64,000 nucleotides of DNA. It comes from Luidia sarsii (taxonomy: Eukaryota > Echinodermata > Asteroidea > Paxillosida > Luidiidae). Each line of letters starts with the position of its first letter. The first letter of the stretch is position 1. Position numbers and translations under genes: made by a program. Location of the stretch: NCBI GenBank assembly GCA_949987565.1, contig OX465112.1:19131361-19195360 (forward strand). The letters are read 5' to 3'. The notes below the pieces were generated by a model that saw only the letters and a list, made by a program, of their open reading frames with translations, was not told the DNA's origin and did no database searches. Below are positions 50,378 through 63,304 of the stretch, one piece after another.

Positions 50378-50940
50378 GGAAGCCAGAGCCCTTTCTTAGT
50401 GAAGCCAGAACCCTTTCCTAGTGAAGCCAGAACCCTTTCCTAGTGAAGCAGAACCCTTTCCTAGTGAAGCCAGAGCCCTTTCCTAGTGAAGCCAGAACCC
50501 TTTCCTAGTGAAGCCACAGCCCTGCCTAGTGAAGCCACAGCCCTTTCCTAGAGTAGCCAGAACCCTTTCCTAGTGAAGCCAGAACCCTTTCCTAGCGTAG
50601 CCAGAACCCTTTCCTAGTGAAGCCACAGCCCTTTCCTAGTGAAGCCACAGCCCTTTCCTAGTGAAGCCACAGCCCTGCCTAGTGAAGCCAGAACCCTTTC
50701 CTAGAGTAGCCAGAACCCTTTCCTAGTGAAGCCAGAACCCTTTCCTAGCGTAGCCAGAACCCTTTCCTAGTGAAGCCACAGCCCTTTCCTAGTGAAGCCA
50801 CAGCCCTTTCCTAGTGAAGTCAAAGCCCTTTCCTAGTGAAGCCAGAACCCTTTCCTAGTGAAGTCAAGGCCCTTTCCTAGTGAAGCTAGAACCCTTTCCT
50901 AGTGAAGCCACAGCCCTTTCCTAGTGGAGTCAGAGCCCGA
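50378..50940. repeat. 22-bp satellite, second array
   Basis: About 25 copies of the CCTTTCCTAGTGAAGCCAGAAC unit, the same satellite as at 42960-44212 and in the same orientation, about 6.2 kb away. It runs into a GTG/GAT-rich stretch (50940-51080). 51081-51610 has no gene. Confidence 0.95.
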
Positions 50941-51617
50941 GTGGTGGTGGTGGTGGTGATTGTGATGATGGTGGTGGTTGTAGTGGTGAGGATAATGATG
51001 ATGGTGGTGGTGAAGATGATGACGGTGGTGACGACGTTGGGGAAGTTGGTGGAAGGTGGCGATGGTGAAGGTGGTGGCCTGACAGCTGAGTGATCGGGTT
51101 GACCGGGCACGATGACGTGGAAGACGCTAACGGTGGGCGGTGGTGACAACGTCGTTTCGTGACGGGCGGGAGAGGAGGCACGTCTGATCATTGTACGGCG
51201 TATGATTTATGGGTTGTGCTGCGAGCTTGCGGTCACCGATAAAAGGAATTTCTTGGCGGTGTATCTGGCTGTCTGTCCGTCCCACGATTTAGCCCAGTGA
51301 CTAATCAGCCTATGAGGCCGAGTTGGCACGGGCGGATGGATGTCAACGAGGCGTGGCAACACCGATTAACTCCCCATCGCTTCATCTGTAATTCCCAGTA
51401 CCGTCTCCGAAACTGAAAGACTCCTGTATGACCCTTTTCAGACGACGCTGAACAAAAACAAAAAAATCGCTCAAGGGTTCACCAGGGACGTCTGTCACCC
51501 TCAAGCATTGGTAACCTTTCACACGGTAGCACTTGTGTAAGATTTCTCATGCACGAGACATTTTCTCAAGCCTTGAGAGTTTTTTCCAGCGTCGTGTGAA
51601 AGAACTGAACGCGAACT

Positions 51618-51935
51618 CTGGGCAGGGGACTGACGACGGGCAGAGTACACGCTGCCCGAAACGTTGGGTTATACCAGCTCTTTTCAGAGCTAGCCACACC
51701 CCGTCTTAAAGGAGATTGCGTTACAATGGTGTCACCGCAAACCTTCCACTTGGGACTTCCACAGTTCAAACCTCCATCAGTTCAATTGAGATTTGAAGGT
51801 TATTCATGGTGAGAACAGCAGGAGTGATAGGTGACACCTTGCAAAGTTCTCTTTTGTGAGTAAGTGTGGCTCTGAAAAGAACCGGAGGAACTCGACGTTT
51901 CGAACAGTGTACTCTGTTCGTCTTCAGGAGAAGTT
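51618..51935. mobile_element. Two family B foldback arms in opposite orientation
   Basis: 51625-51750: GACTGACGACGGGCAGAGTAC through TGTCACCGCAAACC. 51790-51935: GAAGGTTATTCATGGTGAG, GTGGCTCTGAAAAGAACC, CGACGTTTCGAACAGTGTAC and TTCAGGAGAAG. The two face away from each other. Confidence 0.75.
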
Positions 51936-52119
51936 TTGGGCGCTTACCCTTCCTCCCGAGCTGGGGTGCCAGTTCCCCTCACCCCGGGGAATTGAGCCCC
52001 TTAAGACTATGTAGCCAAGACTATGTCTCTCCGGTACGGCACCGGGCCGAGATCCAGGCCAGACGCACGCAAACTACGGCACAACGGCACTACCACGCCG
52101 TATGCAAGCCGTAACACGG

Positions 52120-52205
52120 TAGTCTGTGTGCGCATGGGTGTACGAGCGTGTGCGCACACGTGTACGAGCGTGTACGCACACGTGTACGAGCGTGTACTGG
52201 CAGCT
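52120..52205. repeat. GTGTACGAGCGTGTACGCAC 20-bp repeat
   Basis: Three to four copies of a 20-base unit. 52206-52765 has no recognisable gene. Confidence 0.65.
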
Positions 52206-52769
52206 CTCGGATATGGCTCGCACACAAGCTACTTGCGAGCTACGGGCCTCGGAATGGCCTGCGCAAGCTGTGATCAGAGAATGGGGCTGCATTTCGGATA
52301 TCACTCGCAAAGGTACTGCGCAAAGCACAATACAGTCATTCTGGACTTGATCAACGACTTGATCAAGGCTACCAAAGACCATAAAGAACCTGCGGTAGTG
52401 TGCACTTTTTGTTTACGATGGTGAACCCCAGAGGCGCTATCTTGGAACTGTGATAAGAGCGCCTTGAGCGAAGACTACACCTTCCAGCCCAGTGGTGAAG
52501 TCTTTCAGTCACCAGGAGTGTCACACCCATTCGGAGATAGCGAGGACTCGCTGCCACAATCGGGGTCACTTCGTGTGCCTATCATGTTTGTCAGCAGTAA
52601 ATAAAGAATGTATTTCATTTTCGTGACGGCAACTGCATGATTATTTCTGGGGTGGGGTGGGGGAGAGAGAGCCAAAAAAATGAATCAGAATTCTGCCGAC
52701 ACCACCGACCTCTCCCGTCAAATTTCTCTCAGCTGCCTAGGACTCTCTATCAACAGCAGCCCTTAGTTC

Positions 52770-53690
52770 ATCATCTTCTCCTCTCTCCCTCCTTCCGCTC
52801 TCTCTTTCCCCCTCTCTCCATCACTCTATTCCTCTCTCTCTTTCTCTTCCCCTCTATCTCCCTCTCCTCTCTCAGTCCTCTCTCTCCACCTCTCTCCCCT
52901 CTCCCTCTCTCTCCACCTCTCTCTCTCCACCTCTCTCTCCCTCCTCTCTCCCCATCTCCCCTCTCCCCCACCTCTCCCTCCTCTCTCCCCTCTCTCTCCC
53001 CTCTCTCTCCCCATCTCTACCCCTCTCTCTTTCTTTCTCTCTCTCCATCTCCCCTCTCTTTCTCCCTCCCCCTCTCAGTCTGTCTCTCCACCCCTTCCTC
53101 TCCCTCTCTCCCACTCTCCCCCCTTTTCCCCCCTTAATCCCCTCTCTCTTTCTCTTTCTCTCTCCCTCTCCCTCTATTCCCCCTCTCCCTTGTCAGCTCT
53201 ATCTCTCCCCCATCTCTCTAGCTCTCCACTCCTATCTTCCCTCCCTCCCTCTCTCCCACTTCTTCTCAGCCCTCTTTCCCCTTTCCCCTCTCTCCCCCTC
53301 TCCGTCTCTCTGTCTCTCTCTCTCCCCTCTCTCCCTTGTCTCTCCCACTCTGTCTCTTACTCCTCCCCCTTTTCCCTCTCCTCTTTCTCTCTCTCCTCTC
53401 TCCCCATCTTTCTCTTCCTTTCCCTCTTCCCCTCCCTCTCGCCCTCTCTTCCTCTCTCCCCCATCTTTCTCCCCCCTCTTCCCCTCCCTCCCTCTCCCTC
53501 TTTCTCCTCCCCTCTTCCCCTCTCCCCCTCTCTACCTCTCTCTCCCATCTCCCCTCTCCCCCCTCTCCCCTCTCTTTCTCTCCCCCCATCCCCTTTTCCC
53601 CTCTCTTCCTCTCTCCCCATCTCCTCTTCCCCCTTTCCCCCATATCCTCTTCCCCCTCTAAACCCCAACCCCCCTCTCCAATCCAGCACC
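52770..53690. repeat. CT-rich microsatellite
   Basis: About 920 bases of CTCTCTCCC/CCCCTCT pyrimidine tract. Low-complexity frames only. 53691-54420 has no gene. Confidence 0.95.
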
Positions 53691-54423
53691 CCATCCACCC
53701 CCTATACCGTCCCAACCCAGCCAGCCAGCCCACGCACACCCCGCCCGCCCGTCCCCACCGCCCCACCGCCTCGTTCCCTGGAGTACGGGCCCCTAAAGAG
53801 CCGCCTCTTCTGAGAGGATCGACTCCACGGCTCAAGGGTCTTAAGTCATTATTTCCCGAAAATTGGTCAGGCACCGCGCAAAAATTGAAGATGAGAGACT
53901 GGTTTAGTTGCCCCCCGTGATTCACCAACCCCCCTCCCCCTACCCCCTGCCTCACCCCACCTCCTTCTAAAGTTGCTCTTAATCCACGCTGAGGAGACAA
54001 GAGAGGCGATACAGTTATTATTTTCATTTTTGGGGGAGGGTGTTTTTTTTTTCATGATTTACAAGATTGATGACTCGTTGTAACCTTTTCTATTATGATC
54101 CTCCCCTGTGTTCGGCTTCAGATTTAGAAACGTCAAGCGAAGTTGATAAGGTTTGATTTATGGTTATGTGACTGTACACTATGCGAGAAAAAAAATGACA
54201 ATATGGTTTAAAATATAGCGTGCAGACCCGATTACTGTTATCAATTTGAGGAGCGTGCATATCCATTGCTAATACGGGGGCTCCTTTGGTATTCTTCTCC
54301 CTACATCCAGCATGGCAGATTTTTTTAGTTCATTAGTGTCATCTAGACCCACGTCTCTCTTCAGCATTGTCTTCACAGGGGCCAATTCCACCAAAGCACG
54401 AAAAGCCTAACCCGTTAAGATCA

Positions 54424-54720
54424 CGGCCCAGTTTCAAAGAGCCGCTTTTATAAGCGCCAAAATTGGCTTTTGCAGAGAGCCATAGGATCAGCTTGCTAAC
54501 CCGAGCTTCACTTCTGTTTCATAGAAGTTAAATAATACGAGCTTAAAGCAATCGACATCACATTCTTGTGGTTTGTAATACTGCTTACACCAAGAAGACT
54601 TTTCCTGCTTAGCAGATTTCCACGCTGTGCCCAATTTCATAGAACTGTGTAACGTGGAAACCTTCTAAGCATGGAAAGTATTCCTTGATTACAGCAAGAT
54701 TGCTAACCATATTTCATTTG
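54424..54720. mobile_element. Dispersed repeat, family D (degenerate)
   Basis: Contains GGCCCAGTTTCAAAGAGCCGC, CAAGAAGACTTTTCCTGC and GCCCAATTTCATAGAAC, shared in order with 55183-55558. Confidence 0.55.
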
Positions 54721-54742
54721 GTACTTATCAAGATCAAATTGT

Positions 54743-54938
54743 AAATCTTAAAATTTAGTGGGCCTGACGTTTCGATCCTAGCAGGACCTTTCTCTGCCTT
54801 TGAGAAAGGTCCAGCTAGGATCGAAACGTCAGGCCCACTAAATTTTAAGATTTACATTTTGGTAATTTTTTTTTAAAGATTTACATTTTGGTAATATTTT
54901 AGTCAGTAAGCAGTTTGCAACATTTTTGTATATCACCC
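54743..54938. mobile_element. Family A hairpin element with 14-bp direct repeats
   Basis: CAAGATCAAATTGT flanks it (54729-54742 and 54939-54952). The hairpin 54743-54858 has arms containing TTAAAATTTAGTGGGCC and the core GACGTTTCGATCC; a tail follows with GTCAGTAAGCAGTTTGCAAC. Confidence 0.85.
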
Positions 54939-54952
54939 CAAGATCAAATTGT

Positions 54953-55118
54953 GATATACAAAAATGTTGCATACTGCTTACTGACTAAAATTACCAAAAT
55001 GCAAATCTTAAAATTTAGTGGGCCTGACGTTTCGATCCTAGCAGGACCTTTCTCAAAGGCAGAGAGTTTGAGAAAGGTCCTGCTAGGATCGAAACGTCAG
55101 GCCCACTAAATTTTAAGA
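54953..55118. mobile_element. Second family A element, tail-to-tail with the first
   Basis: Reverse orientation: the tail complement TGCATACTGCTTACTGAC comes first, then the hairpin with the same arms. It is followed by AAGATCAACTTGT, one mismatch from the flanking repeat of its neighbour, so it appears to have inserted at that repeat. Confidence 0.8.
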
Positions 55119-55182
55119 TCAACTTGTATTCAAATATTGGGTGCTTAGCTTAGGATACAAGTGGAACTTTGGCTGGCAATCA

Positions 55183-55558
55183 GGGGCCAAGTTCATAGAG
55201 CTGCTCAAGCACCAAAATCAGCTGAAGCACAAACAAGATAATCATGATTCATAGGATCCTCTTGCCAACCAAAACTTCACGATAGTTTCACGCTAAGTAA
55301 AGAAGAGTGGGATACAAGTCAAAAGCAATTGACGTCACATCGCAGTGCGGATTGTAATCCTGTTTACGCAAGGAAGACTTTTTCCTGGCTGCCAGCCAAA
55401 ATTCCACTGGTATCCTAATTTATAAGCTCTCAATACTTGAACACAAGTTGAACGTGCGAGTACCAAATGAAATACAGTTAGCAGTCGTGTTATAATCAAG
55501 GAGGACCGTCCAAGCTTAGCAGATTTCCTTGCGTTAGCAGCTGTATGAAATTGGGGCC
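55183..55558. mobile_element. MITE-like element, family D
   Basis: The left end GGGGCCAAGTTCATAGAGC and the right end GCTGTATGAAATTGGGGCC are complementary with few mismatches. Non-coding. A further end (GTCTAATTTCATATAGC) is at 55785. Confidence 0.7.
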
Positions 55559-55821
55559 AGGTGATTGGAGGCCTGGCTAACCTTGCAGCCTCTCCCTCTA
55601 GAGGGCGTCCCGAGGGATGAGCGGGACTGTGGGGATGCCCTCGGACAATGTCCATCGACCCTCGTCCTGGGTCTAATATCACAGAGCCGCTTAAGCTTGT
55701 AGATTTTTAAAAATACTTCCTTGTAAAATATTTATTATCCTGTGAAACTGCGAAACAAATGAATGAATGAATTAAACATCTGGGTCTAATTTCATATAGC
55801 TTCAGCGCCAAAATGTGCTTA

Positions 55822-56171
55822 AAGGCCCAATACAACACTGGGAAGATCGGAAAACATCGATGTCCACATATTTCCTACTAATTTACACAGTTTGTAGATG
55901 GTCATGATAGAATCCTCATGTTAAAATCTTAGGGTCTGTGATGCTGTACTTCCCGAGAAATATTCACTCAAACATCGACAAACAGTTTTATTTCACGCGA
56001 GTAATAGACTATTTCTTACACTACAGGCGGTTTTTTGCCTAGGCTTTTTCTACTTTCTCAGATTGCCATTTGAGCTGAAACCTTTGCAGGATTGTTTTAA
56101 TGTAATGTTTAATAGCTTAGCACACAAACTGTGGCAATCTTTTGACCTTTACCAATGTTGTACTGGGCCTT
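55822..56171. mobile_element. MITE family E
   Basis: 350 bases with 20-bp ends AAGGCCCAATACAACACTGG and CCAATGTTGTACTGGGCCTT, complementary at 18 of 20 positions. A partial homologue lies at 59990-60185. Non-coding. Confidence 0.8.
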
Positions 56172-57955
56172 GCAGGCTTAGAGTGACACCATGCACTAAT
56201 GCATGTTTGTGCGTCTAACTGAGGTTTGTTAAGGTCTGTAAAGGATTGTAAAAGTGTTTAAAGGTCTCTATATGCGATGATTATAATCCATGTGGTTCGG
56301 AGAGTGGCAACGTCTGTAATGTCTCAAACTTGGCACAGTAACAAAAAAGGGCGTGCCAAAAAAAAACAAAACACCAAGTTATGACAAGTAATCCGTGACT
56401 GTGTACACAGAATTACAGACCGCATTGCGATTCAACGTAAGTTGCGTTATGATTGTATTTCCGCTTTTCTTTTGCTAAGCACGAACCAAAAGAGAGCTTT
56501 GGGTTGGCAGGGTGACCCACTATGAATCTTGACTTTTGGTGCAGAGAGGGAGTCGGGTGCTTGAGCGCCTCTATAGAATGAGGCCCAGCTGGCTCGTGAT
56601 GTTGTGCGAAAACATTCCACCGGCCCATATTTTGAGCCGTCGACCTTTTGCCTTTTTTTTTCAAGCGCCACGCGCTTTTTTTTTATTTGTCATTATTTGC
56701 CCCTTCCGGTTAGGTGCCACTGGACGCCATTGATATTGTTAGTGCTGCGAGGCTCCTGCAATTAGCCAAGTCTGGTGCGAAGTCGATGCTATCGTGCCTA
56801 ATTATTATGAGTAAGCGTTTTTCCTCTGACTGCGTCTTTCTCCTGGGATATGTGCCCGCCCGCTCGGGGAATTCCATCGTCGAAATCTGACAGAAATGAA
56901 AATCGAGACAGAGGAGGAAAAAAAACAATCATGGATGTTTCTTTACGTCCTTCTTACCCCTCCTCCTCCTCGCCGTCCTCCTCTCCTCTCCCCCACCCCT
57001 CCCTCCATCGAGCTACCCTGTACGGCGCCACAATGCGAGTCGCGAGCCCTATCCATCACAGTGATGAAATTACCCGCCCGGATATTGGCATTACACGAGA
57101 GGGCAGCATTACAATGATGGCCCGCCAAACAATTAACACCGCGGGTCGTCTGCGCATAATAGCGAGACACTCGACACCCAATCAGATGATCGCTCCATTT
57201 CCCATGAAGCCTCCCTCGAGGGAAGGGCATAGAGGGAGGGAGGGAGGGAGGGAGGGAGGGAGAGGGGTGGGGTGGCGGTGGTTGGCCGACCCAGTGGTGG
57301 ATGCAGAACCAAGGCCAAGCCCATTGCTGAGCTGACGTTCACTCTTCTCTAATTGTCACCAGCTAATATTTACTTATGAAATTACAGGAAGAGTGACCAG
57401 CACTTTTCTCCCCCTCCCCCTTCTCTTCCTCACCCTCCCCTCTACCACTCCCTCTCCTCCGTCTTGAGTTCGACGCGCCGTCCTCCTTTCAGACTTTCCC
57501 CTTGTGTTTTCTCTTTTTTTTCTCCCCCAACCATCTCGGCGTTTACTGGAGGATCGGAGGAAAGCTCTGTTCACTGTGACTAAGGGAAACAGGGCCGGCC
57601 ACCAGGGACAAGGCCTCTCAAGGTTGCGGGGGGTTGGGCACCAAGCCCTTGTCGCAATCGCTTTGGAAGGCTCCCACTCGAATTTTCAGCGGAGCTCGAG
57701 CGGTTCCTCTCACCCCGACGACTCTCACCCCTAGCCATTAACTCCCCTCCTCCCCATCCCCCCTCCCCGGCCTTCGCGTCCATCTGTGGTGCGCAATAGT
57801 CCAGGGAGTGCGTGGCGAGATATCGACTTGACCAGACCTCCCGATGGTAATTGATTCAGTCCAGGGCTTGTTTTAAAACTCAACGACTTTATTATGATAG
57901 TTTTACGTTAGTCAACAGCTCGATCCATGATACAATTTATTATCCGCAATTGCTT
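56172..57955. other. Non-coding stretch without recognisable gene
   Basis: Largely non-repetitive, with small CT and GGAG tracts (56955-57010, 57230-57262, 57410-57450). 56730-56900 and 57040-57200 hold TAATTATTA, ACAATGATGG and AAACAATTAAC motifs that could be regulatory. Confidence 0.4.
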
Positions 57956-57959
57956 CAGA

Positions 57960-58165
57960 TCACTAAATCGAGCTTCCATATATAGTCCGTATAATAGGAA
58001 AACCTTCATTTACGAGGGAAACAAATCCATACTCAAAAGTCTCAATAATATTGGACTCCTCTTTTCTCAGATTTGTTTTTTCAATTTTTGTTATTTTGGG
58101 GGATTTTTTGGTTGTGAATTTTCTGCTAATGCCCGCCCGAAAGAAAAAAAAACCCACCTCCAAAT
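57960..58165 (+). mobile_element. Decayed M1 relative
   Basis: CACTAAATCGAGCTTCCAT, then CAAAAGTCTCA and GCCCGCCCGAAAG follow the order of M1 with many changes. Next, 58255-58380 has degenerate CGACTAGTCGCGA repeats. Confidence 0.5.
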
Positions 58166-58679
58166 CGTGCCGTCATGTCAATCCCCTATTTGTTGGAATT
58201 GCACCAAAAGTGCAGACCGCCGTCTAGTGTTATGGTGGTCATGAATAGACACCAATTATCACGACTGGTCGCGATTTTTGTTTTGCTTTGGCGACTGATC
58301 GTGACTTTTGTTTGTTTACCACTGATCGTGAATATTTTGCGACTAGTCGCGATCGGTCGTAAATATTTGGCGAAGTCGCGTGTATATTTTAGCGACTTTA
58401 TAAAGAAAAAATGGGTGTCCATCCTAGGCATCGTAATGTTATCTTTCGACCGTTCTCTGAAATATTAATGGCACCTTCATAGGTTAGTGTTATACTTATT
58501 GTGTCAATTTCATCTCGTGTATTACATACGAACCCGAATAGTTCTTTTGTACAAAAGAAACCCGCTATCGTCAGCAACATATTGAATCGAATTGATGTTA
58601 AACAGGTTTGATTATTATTTTCCCCCAAACAGAATTAGGAAATGATTATACCGTACACAAATTGAATATCAAACCGTTA

Positions 58680-58730
58680 GCAGGGTCTTGCATTTCGATC
58701 CTAGCAGGACCAGTCTCAAAGGCACAACGA
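58680..58730. mobile_element. Family A fragment
   Basis: CATTTCGATCCTAGCAGGACC followed by TCTCAAAGGCAC. 58731-59710 has no gene; 59100-59420 is CpG-rich. Confidence 0.6.
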
Positions 58731-59712
58731 CACAATTCACCATAGTATTAAGATAAACCATATCAAGAACACATGTTCCTGAGGAGAAATGAAGTAGAAT
58801 TGATAACAGTAAAGCTGCCATCTGCTAGCCTGAGTGGTTTGAATGACCCAATCTATACAAACCAGTAAGGTTGGGAGGGCCTGATGACGTTTAGATCCCA
58901 GCAGAACCACTCCCCAAACCCAGGATCTAGATTTTTGTTCCAGATCCCTCGATTAGAAGAAAGACCGAACAAGGAAATAATGAACCAATTATAAAAACAC
59001 TGTAGCAAACTGCACACTGGCTTAATAAAGATGAACCGATACAACTTGAGGGCCTGACGACTAGACGAGTCTCCTCAGTGGCAAATGTGGCCTCAATGCC
59101 ATTTCCCCCCCCTCCTTGCCATCCATCTTCGTCAGGCGAACGTCAATCTTCCTCCGCTGCCCGCCGCTGTCCCGGCCGCGTCTGTCGTCACTGGCTCCCG
59201 TCGACCGTACCGGCGACCAGCGACGACCGCCGCTATCTGCAACACTCCCCCCCCCATCCATCCCTCCCCTCCCCTCCCCTTTCCCCTGGAGACTGCGCCA
59301 GCGAATCGGGCGCCGGTCCCTCCGTCACGTGACCCCCGCGGCAACCCAGGACAGCGATGACTCGGCAAGTGGCCAATTATTGGGCCGCGTGGCGGGCCGG
59401 CTACGCGCCCCCGCGCCCTAGGCTCGGCGACCCCGCCCAAAAACCCCTCCATCTCTCCCGGGAGACTGATAAGTTAACGCAAAAAGCAAACAGAGGCTCA
59501 CAACAAATTAGGGGAGACAAGGACGAGGGGTGTATGCCAACGGATTGACCGAGACTGACACACATTCGCAGCCTGAAAAAAAACCCGCAATCCCACCCCA
59601 AACCGCCGAAACCAACGCGGGCTCTACTGTATCGTGCGCCAGCCGTTCCGTGTGTGACGTCATGGCGGTGCCGACTCTTCGTGAAGCCCGTGCACAGATT
59701 TCATGAAATGAG

Positions 59713-59857
59713 AATTGGGCTGCGTCCGAATTAACACTGGCTGCGGCTCCGGAAGGTAAACACGGGTCTATGGAAGTCGTCGACGAGCGGCTGTAGCCAG
59801 TTCCCATAGGGATGCGTGTCACTTCAAGCCGCAGCCAGTAATATTCGGACACGGCCT
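59713..59857. mobile_element. Small TIR element
   Basis: GGGCTGCGTCCGAATTAACAC and its partner AATATTCGGACACGGCC, with inner arms CTGGCTGCGGCT and AGCCGCAGCCAG, make a short foldback. Confidence 0.7.
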
Positions 59858-59989
59858 CACTCTAGCCTTTCTAATCTATCAGCGAATTCGTCTGGGACTG
59901 TTCTGTTCCGGTGCCTGTATAGCACACGTGGTCACGACACAAACCAGTGTTCCATAGTCGGTTTAAAAACTCATGAGGGCGCTATTTAA

Positions 59990-60185
59990 AAATCCAGCCG
60001 AATCCGCTCATCTCTCTGACATGTTGGTGCAAAAAACTTGACGGTTTTTGCCCTTTTCTCCTTTGTCAGATCATCGTTTGAGTTAACAATTTCACTGTGT
60101 TGTTTTGGGGGAATGTTTAATGGTTTAGCATACAAACTGAGGTATTAACTGTTATCAATGTTGTATTCGGATGTAACACATGGTT
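59990..60185. mobile_element. MITE family E, partial
   Basis: GAATGTTTAATGGTTTAGC, ACAAACTGAGG and ATCAATGTTGTATTCGG match the right half of 55822-56171. 60186-60950 has no recognisable gene. Confidence 0.6.
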
Positions 60186-60949
60186 TCATAATGTCCATTC
60201 TGTGGTGGGTCATTAAATTACGTAACACCGGGGCACACATTCTTTGGGGTGCAGTATTCTAGGTTGCAACCATTGTGGTCTAGTCTGGTTCTGTGATTTT
60301 ATCATATGATAATTGTGTTTGGGAAGTTCGGGTACCTGACCACTAGGCACTCAAGCATTGGTAGGAGACACTGTTTGATCTTGACTTGGGTCTTTGCTCA
60401 TCTTTTCCTGCATGTTTGCTGTAGCCTACTATTCAGCTCTACGGCTCAGCTAAGTCATCAAAACGAAAGACCTTAGTCTTGGTTCAAGACGTTGTTGTTT
60501 TGGATAGCCAACCGTGAGCCGCAGTGTACACACGCGTACGGACCCGCACACAGTCTCGTACGCGTTGGATTGTCTGTCTGGGTGCGTACGTGTGTTTGCG
60601 GATCATCTGAGGGTAACGTATTCATCGCGCCCTCGCGCGTCGGGTGTTGGAGTATCTCAACCGACAACGTCTTGAATCAAGACTAGGGAAACTCTAGGGA
60701 AATTAATTGACTTACGAGCACCATTCTCGTATATAACGCACACCCCCGTCCTGGAAGCGAAACCCATCCCATGGCCATCAATATGTCAGACCAGAACCAA
60801 TATATCAACCATCGTGGACTTGGGTTCTACCGTTTTCACGCGTGACCGATATTAAATGTGTGGACATTTTATTCATTTATTGTTAGGCCTACCTTTTTAT
60901 GGGGAGGGAGGGAACTTATACTGTGCCTTTCCTTGTACACATCTGACCC

Positions 60950-62755
60950 TCCCCACCCTCACCCCACACCCATCCAAATCCCAATCCCCATCCCCACAAC
61001 CACCCCCATGATCCCCACCACACACCCACCCCAATTCCTTATCCCCATCACACCCACCCTATTCCTAATCCCAATCCCCACATCAACCCCAATCCCCACC
61101 CACACCCACCTCAATCCCAATCCACACCCATCCAATCCCATTCCCAATACCCACTCCACACCCACCCAATCCCATTCCCAATACCCACTCCACACCCACC
61201 CAATACCCACTCCACACCCACCCAATCCCATTCCCAATACCCACTCCACACCCACCCAATCCCATTCCCAATACCCACTCCACACCCAACCAATCCCATT
61301 CCCAATACCCACTCCACACCCATCCAATCCCATTCCCAATACCCACTCCACACCCACCCAATCCCATTCCCAATACCCACTCCACACCCACCCAATCCCA
61401 TTCCCAATACCCACTCCACACCCAACCAATCCCATTCCCAATACCCACTCCACACCCACCCAATCCCATTCCCAATACCCACTCCACACCCACCCAATCC
61501 CATTCCCAATACCCACTCCACACCCAACCAATCCCATTCCCAATACCCACTCCACACCCATCCAATCCCATTCCCAATACCCACTCCACACCCACCCAAT
61601 CCCATTCCCAATACCCACTCCACACCCACCCAATCCCATTCCCAATACCCACTCCACACCCAACCAATCCCATTCCCAATACCCACTCCACACCCACCCA
61701 ATCCCATTCCCAATACCCACTCCACACCCACCCAATCCCATTCCCAATACCCACTCCACATCCATCCAATCCCATTCCCAATACCCACTCCACACCCACC
61801 CAATCCCATTCCCAATACCCACTCCACACCCACCCAATCCCATTCCCAATACCCACTCCACACCCACCCAATCCCATTCCCAATACCCACTCCACACCCA
61901 CCCAATCCCATTCCCAATACCCACTCCACATCCATCCAATCCCATTCCCAATACCCACTCCACACCCACCCAATCCCATTCCCAATACCCACTCCACACC
62001 CACCCAATCCCATTCCCAATACCCACTCCACACCCACCCAATCCCATTCCCAATACCCACTCCACACCTACCCAATCCCATTCCCAATACCCACTCCACA
62101 CCCACCCAATCCCATTCCCAATACCCACTCCACATCCATCCAATCCCATTCCCAATACCCACTCCACACCCACCCAATCCCATTCCCAATACCCACTCCA
62201 CACCCACCCAATCCCAATACCCACTCCACACCCAACCAATCCCATTCCCAATACCCACTCCACACCCACCCAATCCCATTCCCAATACCCACTCCACACC
62301 CATCCAATCCCATTCCCAATACCCACTCCATACCCACCTCAATCCCATTCCCAATACCCACTCCACACCCACCCAATCCCAATACCCACTCCACACCCAA
62401 CCAATCCCATTCCCAATACCCACTCCACACCCACCCAATCCCATTCCCAATACCCACTCCACACCCATCCAATCCCATTCCCAATACCCACTCCATACCC
62501 ACCTCAATCCCAATCTCCACATCAATCCCAATACCCACTCCACACCCATCCAATCCCATTCCCAATACCCACTCCACACCCATCCAATCCCATTCCCAAT
62601 ACCCACTCCATACCCACCCAATCCCATTCCCAATACCCACTCAACACCCACCCACACCCACCTCAATCCCAATCCACACCCACCCAATCCCATTCCCAAT
62701 CCCCACTCTACACCCATCCAATCCCAATCTCAATCCCCATCACCATCACCACCCC
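60950..62755. repeat. 34-bp minisatellite, about 50 copies
   Basis: The unit CCCATTCCCAATACCCAC plus TCCACACCCACCCAAT gives a 34-base period, with occasional shortened units (for example at 61195, 62215, 62370). The unit has no stop codon in several frames, so frames of up to 676 codons arise on both strands. They are not considered genes. 62756-63300 holds no recognisable gene. Confidence 0.96.
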
Positions 62756-63304
62756 GGACCCTCACCCCACCCCCACCCCAATGCCCACCGCCACCACCGG
62801 CCCCAGGCCCGTCACGATACCCCCTATACCGAAACCGAGACCCCTCCCTGAATTTGGCCTTTTGCAAGGTCATCTCGATTATAAATGATCGCCCTCCCCC
62901 CCCCAAAAAAAAGCAATAAAGAAACCAAACTGGTGACAAATTATGCCAGTGACATGAAAAGACTAACCGACCCTTGGCTGTCGATCACGCACCTCTTATT
63001 TTGGCAAAAGAAGAAAACCAAACCTAAAACAAAACCCCGAGCGACTCCAAGTGTTTCCCTTGTCCAGAAAGCCAGCCTGATTGAGTGTTGAAAGCCGCCT
63101 CAATTGCCCAGTTGACCTCTAACCCCAAATGGTGCCCTTGGGGGCAGGGAGGGGGAGGAGGACCGGGGGGGGGGGCAGCGTTTTCATTTCGTTCAGGGTC
63201 GACGCGGCGATGATTCTGTCAGTGTAACGCTTCTCCGATCCCCCGCATAAAAGGTCGCCAATATTGTTCACCCGGAATGCTAACAACACTGGCCGTCATC
63301 AAAT

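Noticed and set aside
60858..62888. 676-codon open frame on plus and 544-codon frame on minus
   Set aside because: Pure 34-bp minisatellite without stop codons; no conserved domain.
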